Source: Nocardia asteroides
GTDB taxonomy: Bacteria > Actinomycetota > Actinomycetes > Mycobacteriales > Mycobacteriaceae
Direction: 5' to 3'
Assembly (NCBI RefSeq): GCF_021183625.1
Contig: NZ_CP089214.1
Location: forward strand, 4,154,001-4,218,000
Length of the DNA: 64,000 nucleotides
The notes under the pieces were generated by a model, which made no database searches, was not told where the DNA came from, and was given only the letters and a program-made list of their open reading frames with translations. Shown in pieces: positions 43,282-51,740 of this stretch. The position numbers were made by a program, and so were the translations under genes. Numbering within the stretch: position 1 is the first letter of the stretch; each line of letters begins with the position of its first letter.

Positions 43282-43857
43282 ATGCCCGAACTCGTCTACT
43301 TCGTCGGCGTCTCGCTGGACGGCTACATCGCGGGCCCGGACGGCGAGATCGACTTCTTCCCGCTCGGCCCCGACTTCGTCGAGTGGCTCGGCGCCGACTA
43401 CCCGGAGACGCTGCCCGCGCACGTCCACCCGCATTTCGGCATCGCGCCCGGCACGCCGAACCGGCATTTCGGCAGCGTCGTCATGGGCCGGGCCACCTAC
43501 CAGCCCGGCCTGGACGCGGGCTTCCCGAGCCCGTACCCGCATCTGACCCAGTACGTCGTCTCGACCACGCTGACGGCGGCCCCCGCGCCGGACGTCCGCG
43601 TGGTCACCGACCCGAAAGCGCTGGTCCGAGAGCTGAAGGCGACCGAAGAGCGCGATATCTGGCTGGCGGGCGGCGGCAGGCTGGCCGCCGCGCTGCTGGA
43701 CGAGATCGACGCCCTGGTGATCAAGCGCTACCCGGTGCTGGCCGGCGCGGGCATCCCGGTCTGCGCGGGGGAATTCCGTCCGACGCGGTGGGCGCCGGTA
43801 CACCGGCGGTCCTTCGAGAACGGCACCCAGGTGAGCACCTTCCGCCGCGCGGGCTAA
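43282..43857 (+). CDS. DHFR-family (RibD C-terminal-like) reductase, copy 2
   Basis: A 191-residue paralogue of the preceding gene. The aligned features are LVYFVGVSLDGYIAGPDGE, FGSVVMGRATYQPG, DIWLAGGGRLAAALLDEIDALVI and RRSFENGTQVSTF. The pair looks like a tandem duplication under one TetR-controlled promoter; divergence between the copies suggests it is not recent. The ATG follows AAGGAG. The stop TAA overlaps the stop of the convergent YjbQ gene by 3 bases within CTAA (43854-43857). Confidence 0.83.
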   Translation: MPELVYFVGVSLDGYIAGPDGEIDFFPLGPDFVEWLGADYPETLPAHVHPHFGIAPGTPNRHFGSVVMGRATYQPGLDAGFPSPYPHLTQYVVSTTLTAAPAPDVRVVTDPKALVRELKATEERDIWLAGGGRLAAALLDEIDALVIKRYPVLAGAGIPVCAGEFRPTRWAPVHRRSFENGTQVSTFRRAG

Positions 43858-44261
43858 CCGCGCAGGAAGGAGAGCCGCACCTGCCGCTCCGGGTTGTCGA
43901 CGTTGAGGTCGACGAAGGCGATGGACTGCCAGGTGCCGAGCTGCAGCGCGCCGCCGATGACCGGGACGGTGGCGTAGGGCGGGATCAGCGCGGGCATGAC
44001 GTGCGAGCGGCCGTGCCCGCGGCTGCCGTGCGCGTGCCGCCAGCGGTCGTCGGCGGGCAGCAGGTCGCGCAGCGCGGCGAGCAGGTCGTCGTCGCTGCCC
44101 GCGCCGAGTTCGATGATCGCGATCCCGGCCGTCGCGTGCGGCACGAAGACGTGCAGCAGGCCGTCGCCGCCCTGCCCGCGGGCGAACTCCGCGCACCGCG
44201 GCGTGAGGTCGACGACCACCTCCCCGCGGCCGGTGGTCACGTCGAGGGTGATGCTCTCCAT
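43854..44261 (-). CDS. YjbQ/UPF0047-family protein
   Basis: A 135-residue protein of the YjbQ family, some members of which show weak thiamine-phosphate synthase activity. Family signature: LHVFVPHATAGIAIIELGAGSDDDLL, then HAHGSRGHGRSHVMPALI and the tail LGTWQSIAFVDLNVDN. The ATG is at 44261. It is divergent from ask across a 174-bp gap that contains CCACA-GCTG-TGTGG (44323-44336), a possible operator. Its physiological role is not known. Confidence 0.88.
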   Translation of the reverse strand: MESITLDVTTGRGEVVVDLTPRCAEFARGQGGDGLLHVFVPHATAGIAIIELGAGSDDDLLAALRDLLPADDRWRHAHGSRGHGRSHVMPALIPPYATVPVIGGALQLGTWQSIAFVDLNVDNPERQVRLSFLRG

Positions 44262-44435
44262 GCGTGCGACGCTCCTTCCCGGGTGCGCGATACCCCGCCG
44301 GACATTCGCTATTCGAATTGCTCCACAGCTGTGTGGTTTTGCACAGGACTCGGAGGTAGCGGCCGGGACGGCGGGGTCCGGCCGGTACCCTTGGAGCCTG
44401 TTACCTGCACGTTGCCGACCATGGAGGACCCTGCT

Positions 44436-45701
44436 GTGGCTCTCGTAGTTCAGAAGTACGGAGGATCCTCGGTGGCCACCGCCGAGCGTATCCGGCGCGT
44501 CGCTGAACGGATCGTCGAGACCAAGAAGCAGGGTCACGACGTCGTGGTGGTCTGCTCCGCCATGGGCGACACGACCGACGAACTCCTGGAGCTGGCGCAG
44601 GAGGTCTCGCCGTCGCCGCCGGTGCGCGAGATGGACATGCTGCTCACCGCGGGCGAGCGCATCTCGAACGCGCTCGTCGCCATGGCCATCCACTCGCTCG
44701 GCGCCGAGGCCAGGTCGTTCACCGGCTCGCAGGCCGGGGTGATCACCACCGGCGCGCACGGCAAGGCCAAGATCATCGACGTCACGCCGGGCCGGCTCAG
44801 GGAGGCGCTGAACGAGGGCACGATCGTGCTCGTCGCGGGCTTCCAGGGCGTCAGCCAGGACAGCAGGGACGTCACCACGCTCGGCCGCGGCGGGTCGGAC
44901 ACCACCGCCGTCGCGCTGGCCGCGGCGCTGGAGGCCGACGTCTGCGAGATCTACACCGATGTGGACGGCGTCTTCACCGCCGATCCGCGCATCGTCGCCG
45001 ACGCGCAGAAGCTGGACCAGGTCTCCTACGAGGAGATGCTGGAGATGGCGGCCTGCGGGTCGAAGGTGCTGATGCTGCGCTGCGTCGAGTACGCGCGCCG
45101 CTACAACGTGCCCGTGCACGTCCGCTCGTCCTACACCGACAAGCAGGGCACCTACGTCTACGGATCGATGGAGGACATCCCCTTGGAGCAAGCAATCCTC
45201 ACGGGCGTCGCGCACGACCGCAGCGAGGCCAAGGTGACCGTTGTCGGGCTACCGGACGAGCCGGGGTACGCCGCGAAGGTGTTCCGCGCGGTCGCCGACG
45301 CGGAGATCAATATCGACATGGTGCTGCAGAACATCTCCAAGATCGAGACCGGCAAGACCGACATCACCTTCACGCTGCCCAAGGACGACGGCTCCCGGGC
45401 GGTCGAGTTCCTGACCAAGCGGCAGGGCGAGATCGGCTTCTCCCAGGTGCTCTACGACGACCACATCGGCAAGGTGTCGCTGGTCGGGGCCGGGATGAAG
45501 AGCCACCCCGGCGTCACCGCGACCTTCTGCGAGGCGCTCGCCGAGGCCGGCGTGAACATCGACCTCATCTCCACCTCGGAGATCCGGATCTCGGTGCTGG
45601 TCAAGGATTCCGAGCTGGACCATGCGGTGCGGGTGCTGCACCGCGCCTTCGATCTCGGCGGCGACGAGGTCGCCGTCGTGCACGCCGGAACGGGGCGATA
45701 A
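44436..45701 (+). CDS. ask: Aspartokinase
   Basis: A 421-residue enzyme that phosphorylates aspartate, the entry to lysine, diaminopimelate, threonine and methionine synthesis. Kinase signature VVQKYGGSSVATAERI at the N-terminus; VTTLGRGGSDTTAVALAAAL in the middle. Two ACT domains from about residue 265 (VTVVGLPDEPGYAAKVF, then VSLVGAGMKSHPGVTATF) bind lysine and threonine. An internal ATG at 45168 (residue 245, MEDIPLEQA) matches the position where relatives start a separate beta subunit, though no strong Shine-Dalgarno precedes it. The GTG start follows GGAGG. asd follows after 3 bp. Confidence 0.96.
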   Translation: MALVVQKYGGSSVATAERIRRVAERIVETKKQGHDVVVVCSAMGDTTDELLELAQEVSPSPPVREMDMLLTAGERISNALVAMAIHSLGAEARSFTGSQAGVITTGAHGKAKIIDVTPGRLREALNEGTIVLVAGFQGVSQDSRDVTTLGRGGSDTTAVALAAALEADVCEIYTDVDGVFTADPRIVADAQKLDQVSYEEMLEMAACGSKVLMLRCVEYARRYNVPVHVRSSYTDKQGTYVYGSMEDIPLEQAILTGVAHDRSEAKVTVVGLPDEPGYAAKVFRAVADAEINIDMVLQNISKIETGKTDITFTLPKDDGSRAVEFLTKRQGEIGFSQVLYDDHIGKVSLVGAGMKSHPGVTATFCEALAEAGVNIDLISTSEIRISVLVKDSELDHAVRVLHRAFDLGGDEVAVVHAGTGR

Positions 45702-45704
45702 CCG

Positions 45705-46739
45705 ATGGGTATTCGCGTAGGAGTCGTCGGTGCGACCGGTCAGGTCGGCGCCGTCATGCGGAAGTTGCTCGAGGAGCGGGATTTCCCGGCCGACGAGGTG
45801 CGGTTCTTCGCCTCCGCACGCTCGGCGGGGAAGACCCTGCCCTGGCGCGGCGGCGAGATCGTGGTGGAGGACACCGAGGCCGCCGATCCGAGCGGGCTGG
45901 ACATCGCGCTGTTCTCGGCCGGGGCCACCATGTCCCGGGTGCAGGCGCCGCGGTTCGCGGCGGCGGGCGTCACGGTGATCGACAACTCCTCGGCCTGGCG
46001 CAAGGATCCCGATGTGCCGCTGGTCGTCTCCGAGGTGAACCCGGAGCAGACCCGCAACCTGGTCAAGGGCATCATCGCCAACCCGAACTGCACCACCATG
46101 GCCGCCATGCCGGTGCTCAAGCCGCTGCACGACGCGGCCGGGCTGCAGCGCCTCATCATCTCCAGCTACCAGGCCGTCTCCGGCTCCGGGCTGGCCGGGG
46201 TCGAGGAGCTGGCCGGGCAGGTACGCGCGGTGATCGACGATATCGAGCAGCTGGTGCACGACGGCAGCGCCGTCCGGTTCCCGGCGCCGAACAAATACGT
46301 CGCGCCGATCGCCTTCGACGTCATCCCGCTGGCCGGTTCCCTGGTGGACGACGGCAGCGAGGAGACCGACGAGGATCAGAAGCTGCGCAACGAGAGCCGC
46401 AAGATCCTCGGGCTGCCGGAGCTGCTGGTCAGCGGCACCTGCGTGCGCGTCCCGGTCTTCACCGGGCACTCGCTGTCGATCAATGCCGAGTTCGCCGAGC
46501 CGCTCTCGCCGGAGCGCGCCAGGGAGATCCTGGGCAAGGCCGCCGGGGTGAAGCTGGTCGACGTGCCGACGCCGTTGCAGGCGGCGGGGGCCGACGAGTC
46601 GCTGGTCGGCCGGATCCGCCGCGATCCCGGCGTGCCCGACGGCCGCGGCCTCGCGCTCTTCGTCTCCGGTGACAACCTGCGCAAGGGCGCCGCGCTGAAC
46701 ACCATCCAGATCGCCGAAGTGCTGCTGCGGGAGCGCTGA
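45705..46739 (+). CDS. asd: Aspartate-semialdehyde dehydrogenase
   Basis: A 344-residue enzyme that reduces aspartyl phosphate with NADPH to the semialdehyde. NADP fold: VGVVGATGQVGAVM. The catalytic Cys is in ANPNCTTMAAMP near residue 128 and the substrate motif is GTCVRVPVFTGHS. It starts 3 bp after the ask stop and forms the ask-asd operon found as Rv3709c-Rv3708c in M. tuberculosis. Confidence 0.96.
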   Translation: MGIRVGVVGATGQVGAVMRKLLEERDFPADEVRFFASARSAGKTLPWRGGEIVVEDTEAADPSGLDIALFSAGATMSRVQAPRFAAAGVTVIDNSSAWRKDPDVPLVVSEVNPEQTRNLVKGIIANPNCTTMAAMPVLKPLHDAAGLQRLIISSYQAVSGSGLAGVEELAGQVRAVIDDIEQLVHDGSAVRFPAPNKYVAPIAFDVIPLAGSLVDDGSEETDEDQKLRNESRKILGLPELLVSGTCVRVPVFTGHSLSINAEFAEPLSPERAREILGKAAGVKLVDVPTPLQAAGADESLVGRIRRDPGVPDGRGLALFVSGDNLRKGAALNTIQIAEVLLRER

Positions 46740-46771
46740 GAACGAGGTCGCCCGGCGCGGGCGGCGGCTGC

Positions 46772-46777
46772 TAGCCT
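46772..46777 (+). promoter_or_regulatory. Candidate -10 box for leaderless aminotransferase gene
   Basis: TAGCCT ends exactly 6 nt before the ATG at 46784, and no Shine-Dalgarno is present. This suggests that the gene has its own promoter apart from ask-asd. Confidence 0.5.
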
Positions 46778-46783
46778 GCGCCG

Positions 46784-47698
46784 ATGGCGACTCCCCATCC
46801 CCAGGTCTTCTTCGGTGACCGGCTCGTCCCCGCCGCGGCGGCGACCGTCGGCGTCGCCTCGTCGGCGGTGCTGTACGGCCTGAGCGTCTATACCGTCTTC
46901 CCCGTGCACCGGACCGCTGGCACGCGCACCGCATTCCGGCTCGCGGATCATTTCCGCAGGCTGGAGGAGTCCTGCAAGATCATCGGGATCGACCGGTTCG
47001 CGCAGGAGTGGGACTACGCGCGCTTCGAGGCCACCGTGCGCGAGCTGATCGCGGCGAACGAACCGCGGGACGAGGTGTTCGTCCGGGCTACGGTGCACGT
47101 GGTGGAGTCGCTGCCGGGCACACGGGTGCGCGGCACGGCCATCGCGGTGAGCATGTTCGGCTACGACGCGGTGCCGATCGTCCCGCAGGACGGCATGCGG
47201 CTGAAAGCCAGCCCGTGGCGGCGCATTCCGGACAATGCCATCCCGTCACGGGCGAAGGTCAACGGCGCCTACGTGAACTCCGTGCTGGCCAAGCAGGACG
47301 CGATCGACTCCGGCTACGACGACTGCGTCTTCCTCGACGGCAACGGCCACGTCTGCGAGCTCAGCGCCGCCAATATCTTCCTGGTGCGCGGCGGCACGCT
47401 CATCACCCCCGACGTCAGCTGCGACATCCTGGACGGGATCAACCGCCGCACCGTGCTCACCCTGGCCGCCGAGGACGGCATCCCGGTGCTGGAGCGCACC
47501 GTCGACCTCACCGAGCTCTACATCGCCGACGAGGTCTTCGTCACCGGCACCTCAGCCGGCGTCGCGCCGGTGCTCGAGGTGGACGGCCGCATCGTCGGCG
47601 ACGGTACGCCGGGGCCGATCTCGCAGGCGCTGCGCAAGCGGCACCACGCCGCGCTGCGCACCGACGACGCGCACGGCTGGCTCACCCGCCTGGACTGA
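46784..47698 (+). CDS. Class IV aminotransferase (branched-chain type)
   Basis: A 304-residue PLP enzyme of fold type IV. The PLP lysine is in SRAKVNGAYVNSVLAKQDA; the phosphate and substrate regions are DDCVFLDGNGHVCELSAANIF and FVTGTSAGVAPV. It is closest in layout to branched-chain aminotransferases (IlvE), but D-amino-acid aminotransferases and 4-amino-4-deoxychorismate lyases share these motifs. The context next to ask-asd supports amino-acid metabolism. Its stop TGA abuts the stop of the convergent serine hydrolase, together making TGATCA. Confidence 0.87.
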   Translation: MATPHPQVFFGDRLVPAAAATVGVASSAVLYGLSVYTVFPVHRTAGTRTAFRLADHFRRLEESCKIIGIDRFAQEWDYARFEATVRELIAANEPRDEVFVRATVHVVESLPGTRVRGTAIAVSMFGYDAVPIVPQDGMRLKASPWRRIPDNAIPSRAKVNGAYVNSVLAKQDAIDSGYDDCVFLDGNGHVCELSAANIFLVRGGTLITPDVSCDILDGINRRTVLTLAAEDGIPVLERTVDLTELYIADEVFVTGTSAGVAPVLEVDGRIVGDGTPGPISQALRKRHHAALRTDDAHGWLTRLD

Positions 47699-49027
47699 TC
47701 AGCGAATGCCCGGCGTGCGCGGGTCGGTGCCGAGGCAGGCCAGCACCGCGCACCCGGGCGGCGCGTCCGCGAAGGGCGCCGCGAGCGGGGCGCCGAGGCA
47801 GCTGAGCACGTTGCAGCCGGGGTAGGCGGCCGGGCCGATGCCGAAGACGGCGAGCAGCAGCGTGCTGTCGATGAACTCGCCCGGGTCCGTGGTGAGCGGC
47901 GGCTCCAGGTACGGGCCGGGGTCCGGCTCGCCGAGCGCGGGCAGCAGCCTGCGGAAGAACTCGTGCGGCAGCTCGGTGGTGTTCTGGATGATGCCGGTCG
48001 CCCCGTACCGGCTGACGTTCCCGTACGCGCCGGTCCACACCACCATGAGGTCCAGCTCGGGCAGCACGAAGACGTTCTGCCCGCCGAACCCGGCCATCGT
48101 GTACACCCCGGCGGGCAGGAAGTCCGGGGTCTCGGCGCACCCGGGGCCGAGCCAGAAGAGGTAGCCGTAGCACGCGTTCGCCGGTGACGGGGTGCGGGCC
48201 GCGTCCAGGTAGGCGGTGGAGACGAGCTGTTTTCCGGCCCAGCGGCCGTCGTTGCGCACCAGCATGCCGATCCGGGCCAGGTCGACCGGCGGGACGAACA
48301 GGTGCGCGTAGCCGTAGGTGGTGCCGGAGCGGTCGCGCGCCCAGTAGTAGTCGCCGCGCGGAATGCCGATCGGGTCGAAGAGCTCGCGCTGCGCGAACTG
48401 CTGCAGCGGCTCCCCGAGCGCCCGCTCGAGCACGAAGGTCAGCAGGTCGACGGTGCGCTGGCTGTAGCTGAAGGTGGTGCCGGGCTCGTGCTCGAGCGGG
48501 ACGCCGAGCGCCTGCACGGCGCTGTTCGGGTCGATCGGGACGACGCCGGTCAGCCCCTCGGTGATCACCCCGACCCGCATGCCAGAGGTCTCGGTGAGCA
48601 GGTCGCGCACGGTGATGCCGCGGTGCGCGGCGTCGCCGAGCCCCGGCGGCAGGTAGCGGTCGATCGGGGCATCCAGCTCGATCAGCCCGCGGTCCGACGC
48701 CATGCCGGTGAGCATCGAGGTGACGCTCTTGGTCACGCTCCAGACGTTCCACGGCACGTGCCCGGTCTGCGCGTTGCCCGGCCCCTCGCCGATCAGGCAG
48801 TTGTGCCGGAAGACCTGGATGTTCAGCCGGTTGCGGCCGGCGGCGAAGTCGAGCGCCGCGGCCAGCTGCCCGCTGTCGACGCCGACGTCTTCCGGTGCGG
48901 CGCGGACGAATTCGCGGCCGGACGGCTCCGCGCACGAAGTCGCCGCCGCGGCGCTGCCGACGGCGACGTGCCCCGTCAGTAGCGCGAAGGCAGCGAGCAG
49001 TATCAGCCATGCCGACCGACGAGTCAT
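47699..49027 (-). CDS. Secreted class C beta-lactamase-family serine hydrolase
   Basis: A 442-residue protein with a signal peptide (RRSAWLILLAAFALLTGHVAVGSAAAA). Catalytic SxxK is in WSVTKSVTSML; the second motif region reads FSYSQRTVDLL. The fold is that of beta-lactamase/D-alanyl esterases (WNVWSVTKSVTS, YWARDRSGTTYGYAH). The C-terminal 45 residues form a Cys-rich tail with two CxxLxCLG units, unusual for the family and possibly disulfide bonded. The ATG at 49027 begins the signal sequence, with a TAGCCT box 7 nt upstream. The substrate is unknown. Confidence 0.83.
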   Translation of the reverse strand: MTRRSAWLILLAAFALLTGHVAVGSAAAATSCAEPSGREFVRAAPEDVGVDSGQLAAALDFAAGRNRLNIQVFRHNCLIGEGPGNAQTGHVPWNVWSVTKSVTSMLTGMASDRGLIELDAPIDRYLPPGLGDAAHRGITVRDLLTETSGMRVGVITEGLTGVVPIDPNSAVQALGVPLEHEPGTTFSYSQRTVDLLTFVLERALGEPLQQFAQRELFDPIGIPRGDYYWARDRSGTTYGYAHLFVPPVDLARIGMLVRNDGRWAGKQLVSTAYLDAARTPSPANACYGYLFWLGPGCAETPDFLPAGVYTMAGFGGQNVFVLPELDLMVVWTGAYGNVSRYGATGIIQNTTELPHEFFRRLLPALGEPDPGPYLEPPLTTDPGEFIDSTLLLAVFGIGPAAYPGCNVLSCLGAPLAAPFADAPPGCAVLACLGTDPRTPGIR

Positions 49028-49034
49028 GACGCAA

Positions 49035-49040
49035 AGGCTA
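49035..49040 (-). promoter_or_regulatory. Candidate -10 box for leaderless serine hydrolase gene
   Basis: TAGCCT on the minus strand ends 7 nt before the ATG at 49027, without a Shine-Dalgarno. Confidence 0.45.
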
Positions 49041-49272
49041 GTCCGGCGGCGGCGGTGTCGAAACCGCAACACGGGGTAACCGTGGGAACACGAAAGTTGG
49101 GGTGTCGACGCCCGGCAAGCGCCTCTCGGCGGGTGGTCGCTCGCAGCGACGAATCAGATGCGGCCCGGGGCTGCCCAAGAGCGCCGACAGTCCCATTCAA
49201 CCGCGGCCCGGCCGCCGATCTTCCGTAATCGGAGGTGACCTGCGCCACAGCCGCCCACCCTGTCTGGAAGAG

Positions 49273-49309
49273 TTAGTTTTCTTGACTAATTCCAAAAAAG
49301 GGGCATACT
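49273..49309 (+). promoter_or_regulatory. furA promoter and FurA box
   Basis: An AT-rich stretch, striking in this GC-rich DNA. It contains TTAGT-N7-ACTAA (49273-49289) overlapping the -35 TTGACT (49282-49287). A 16-bp spacer leads to CATACT (49304-49309), 7 nt before the furA ATG. AT-rich FurA sites in front of furA are known in mycobacteria, where FurA represses its own operon. Confidence 0.7.
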
Positions 49310-49316
49310 CGAACCC

Positions 49317-49760
49317 ATGGACACCGAACCCCGCGACTGGCTGCGCCGGGCGAACCTGCGGGTGACCGCGCCTCGCCTGGCCGTGCTGGAGACGGTCGCC
49401 GCGCATCCGCACTCGGATGCCGACCGGATCGCCGCCGCCGTGCGGAGCTCGCTCGGCGCGGTCTCCACCCAGGCCGTCTACGACGTCCTGCGGGCCTGCG
49501 TGCGGGCCGGAATTCTGCGGCGCATCGAGCCGGCCGGCTCGGCGGCGCTGTACGAGACCAGGATCGGCGACAACCACCACCACCTGGTGTGCCGCGGCTG
49601 CGGCGCCGTCGCCGATGTGGACTGCGTCGCGGGGGCGGCCCCCTGCCTGCACCCGGACGACGCGCACGGCTTCGTCCTGGACGAGGCCGAGGTCGTCTTC
49701 TGGGGTCGCTGCGCCGCATGCGCCCGTTCCACCGACAGCCCGAGGAGGCTTCCGCTATGA
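49317..49760 (+). CDS. furA: Fur-family repressor FurA
   Basis: A 147-residue regulator closely matching mycobacterial FurA. HTH: TAPRLAVLETVAAHPHSDADRIAAAV, STQAVYDVLRACVRAGILRRI. Metal/dimer region: GDNHHHLVCRGCGAVADVDC, with a CxxC and a second Cys pair RCAACA near the end. It senses iron or oxidants and represses the catalase gene. The catalase start overlaps its stop (ATGA, 49757-49760), so the two are co-translated. Confidence 0.93.
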   Translation: MDTEPRDWLRRANLRVTAPRLAVLETVAAHPHSDADRIAAAVRSSLGAVSTQAVYDVLRACVRAGILRRIEPAGSAALYETRIGDNHHHLVCRGCGAVADVDCVAGAAPCLHPDDAHGFVLDEAEVVFWGRCAACARSTDSPRRLPL

Positions 49761-51220
49761 CCAAGCCGACCACGACCAACAGCGGTATCCCGGTCGAGAG
49801 CGACAACGAGTCGCTCACCGCGGGTACGCAGGGCCCGATCCTGCTGCACGACCACTACCTGATCGAGAAGCTCGCCCAGTTCAACCGGGAGCGGGTGCCG
49901 GAGCGGGTGGTGCACGCCAAGGGCGCGGGCGCCTACGGCGAACTGGTGGTGACCGGCGACGTCAGCCGCTACACCAAGGCCGCGCTGTTCCAGCCGGGTG
50001 CGCGCACCGAATCGCTGGTGCGGTTCTCCACCGTCGCCGGCGAGCAGGGCAGCCCGGACACCTGGCGCGACCCGCGCGGCTTCGCGGTGAAGTTCTACAC
50101 CGAGGACGGCAACTACGACCTCGTCGGCAACAACACCCCGGTCTTCTTCATCAAGGACCCGATCAAGTTCCCCGACTTCATCCGCTCGCAGAAGCGGCTG
50201 CCAGGCAGCGGCCTGCGCGACCACCACATGCAGTGGGACTTCTGGACCCTGCGCCCGGAGTCGGCGCACCAGGTGACCTGGCTGATGGGCGACCGCGGCA
50301 TCCCGAAGACCTACCGGCACATGGACGGCTTCGGCTCGCACACCTACCAGTGGATCAACGCCGCGGGCGAGCGCTTCTGGGTGAAGTACCACTTCAAGAC
50401 CGACCAGGGCATCGACTTCCTGACCCAGGACGAGGCCGACCGGCTGGCCGGCGCGGACGCCGACTACCACCGCCGCGACCTCTGGGACGCGATCGAGCGC
50501 GGCGACTTCCCGAGCTGGACGCTGCACGTGCAGGTGATGCCGCTGGCCGAGGCCGAGGCGTACCGCTTCAACCCGTTCGACCTGACCAAGGTCTGGTCGC
50601 AGCGCGACTACCCGCTGATCGAGGTCGGCAAGTGGACGCTGAACCGCAACCCGGGCAACTACTTCGTCGACATCGAGCAGGCCGCCTTCGAGCCGTCCAA
50701 CACGGTGCCCGGCATCGGCTTCTCACCGGACAAGATGCTGCTCGGCCGGGTCTTCGCCTACGCAGACGCGCACCGCTACCGGGTCGGGACCAACTACGCG
50801 CAGCTGCCGCCGAACCGGGCGCGCGCGGCCGAGGTGAACTCCTACTCCAAGGAGGGCGCCATGCGCTTCGACTACAACGACGCGAGCACCCCGGTCTACG
50901 CGCCGAACTCCTACGGCGGCCCGCACGCCGAGCCGGAGCGGGCGCCGGACGGCGGGATCTGGGATTTCGACCCGACCATGGTCAGGGCCGGGTACATCCA
51001 GCACGCCGAGGACGGTGACTTCACCCAGGCGGGCACGCTGGTCCGCGAGGTGCTCTCCGACGAGCAGCGCGACCGGCTGGTCGACAACATCGTCGGGCAC
51101 GTGCTCGACGGCGTTCGGGAGCCGGTGCTGAGCCGGGTCTTCGAGTACTGGAAGAACGTCGACGCCGAGCTGGGCAAGCGGGTCGAGGGCGGCGTGCGCG
51201 CCGGGCTCGAGCAGGGCTGA
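49757..51220 (+). CDS. katA: Monofunctional haem catalase
   Basis: A 487-residue clade 3-type catalase that dismutates hydrogen peroxide. The distal His53 is in VVHAKGAGAYGE, Asn126 in GNNTPVFFIKDP, and the proximal haem Tyr in RVFAYADAHRYRVG near 336. The length is right for a small-subunit catalase. Mycobacterial FurA usually controls katG; here the partner is a monofunctional catalase. The ATG overlaps the furA stop and follows GAGGAGG. A long hairpin terminator lies just downstream. Confidence 0.96.
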   Translation: MTKPTTTNSGIPVESDNESLTAGTQGPILLHDHYLIEKLAQFNRERVPERVVHAKGAGAYGELVVTGDVSRYTKAALFQPGARTESLVRFSTVAGEQGSPDTWRDPRGFAVKFYTEDGNYDLVGNNTPVFFIKDPIKFPDFIRSQKRLPGSGLRDHHMQWDFWTLRPESAHQVTWLMGDRGIPKTYRHMDGFGSHTYQWINAAGERFWVKYHFKTDQGIDFLTQDEADRLAGADADYHRRDLWDAIERGDFPSWTLHVQVMPLAEAEAYRFNPFDLTKVWSQRDYPLIEVGKWTLNRNPGNYFVDIEQAAFEPSNTVPGIGFSPDKMLLGRVFAYADAHRYRVGTNYAQLPPNRARAAEVNSYSKEGAMRFDYNDASTPVYAPNSYGGPHAEPERAPDGGIWDFDPTMVRAGYIQHAEDGDFTQAGTLVREVLSDEQRDRLVDNIVGHVLDGVREPVLSRVFEYWKNVDAELGKRVEGGVRAGLEQG

Positions 51221-51232
51221 CCCGACCGGCGA

Positions 51233-51269
51233 CGAGGGCGGGCGGTGCCAATGGCACCGCTCGCCCTCG
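51233..51269 (+). terminator. Terminator of furA-katA
   Basis: Arms at 51233-51249 and 51253-51269 pair over 17 positions with one mismatch around a 3-base loop. It begins 12 bases after the katA stop. The T-tract is weak. Confidence 0.7.
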
Positions 51270-51288
51270 TGCGTTCCACGGGGCCCGT

Positions 51289-51348
51289 CTAGAGCAGCCC
51301 CCACCAGTACAGAACGCAGGCGAGCACCCAGACGACCACGGTTTCCAT
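51289..51348 (-). CDS. 19-residue single-helix membrane peptide
   Basis: The minus strand encodes METVVVWVLACVLYWWGLL followed by TAG. It consists of a Met-Glu start and one hydrophobic helix with a Trp-Trp belt at the C-terminus. The ATG lies 6 nt after GGAG. It is too short for normal gene finders. It sits just beyond the katA terminator on the opposite strand. No function is known; its spacing and composition make it a credible small protein, possibly a regulator of a membrane complex. Confidence 0.5.
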   Translation of the reverse strand: METVVVWVLACVLYWWGLL

Positions 51349-51390
51349 CGCTTGCTCCACTCTTGTCGATGCTGCTGTCCTCCATCATTC

Positions 51391-51740
51391 CCCTCCGGGC
51401 CGTCCGCCGTTACGGCTCGCGAGAATTCCGGCATTTCCGGCCGCAAGGTCTTGTTAAGCGGCTCGAGAGCGGGGCGTCGCACAGTAGTTCCCGTACCGGA
51501 TCGCTTCTGAGGGGTTGCGAAACGGGAACGAGGGGACGTCCGGCCGGACCGGTGCACGAGGGGTGATCGGTCCGGTCGGTTCGTCGGGGATTGACGCAGC
51601 AGGCTCTTCCGGGTGCTGAAGGAGCCGGCGCCGCGGGCGGCGGCCGACCGGCCACTGCCGAAGGTAACCGTTGCCGCCACTGCCCGACCCGTCCCGACCA
51701 CACAGGACGGGCCGGTCCGCGGGAGGCCGGCCCACCGGCA
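51391..51740. other. Non-coding gap with several hairpins
   Basis: About 350 bp between the small peptide and the allophanate hydrolase gene. I see three dyads and no convincing ORF: GTTCCCGT/ACGGGAAC (51487-51529), CCGGACCG/CGGTCCGG (51544-51575) and CCCGTCC/GGACGGG (51688-51711). The last lies 30 bp after the hydrolase stop and may end that operon. Confidence 0.4.

Noticed and set aside
44262..44435. Lysine riboswitch upstream of ask
   Set aside because: The gap is too short for the lysine element and shows none of its conserved core; only a short dyad is present.
50723..51388. Minus-strand ORF overlapping the katA 3' end and starting at 51388
   Set aside because: It is antisense to a well-supported catalase and has mirror-frame composition; the small peptide in another frame of the same strand is more plausible.
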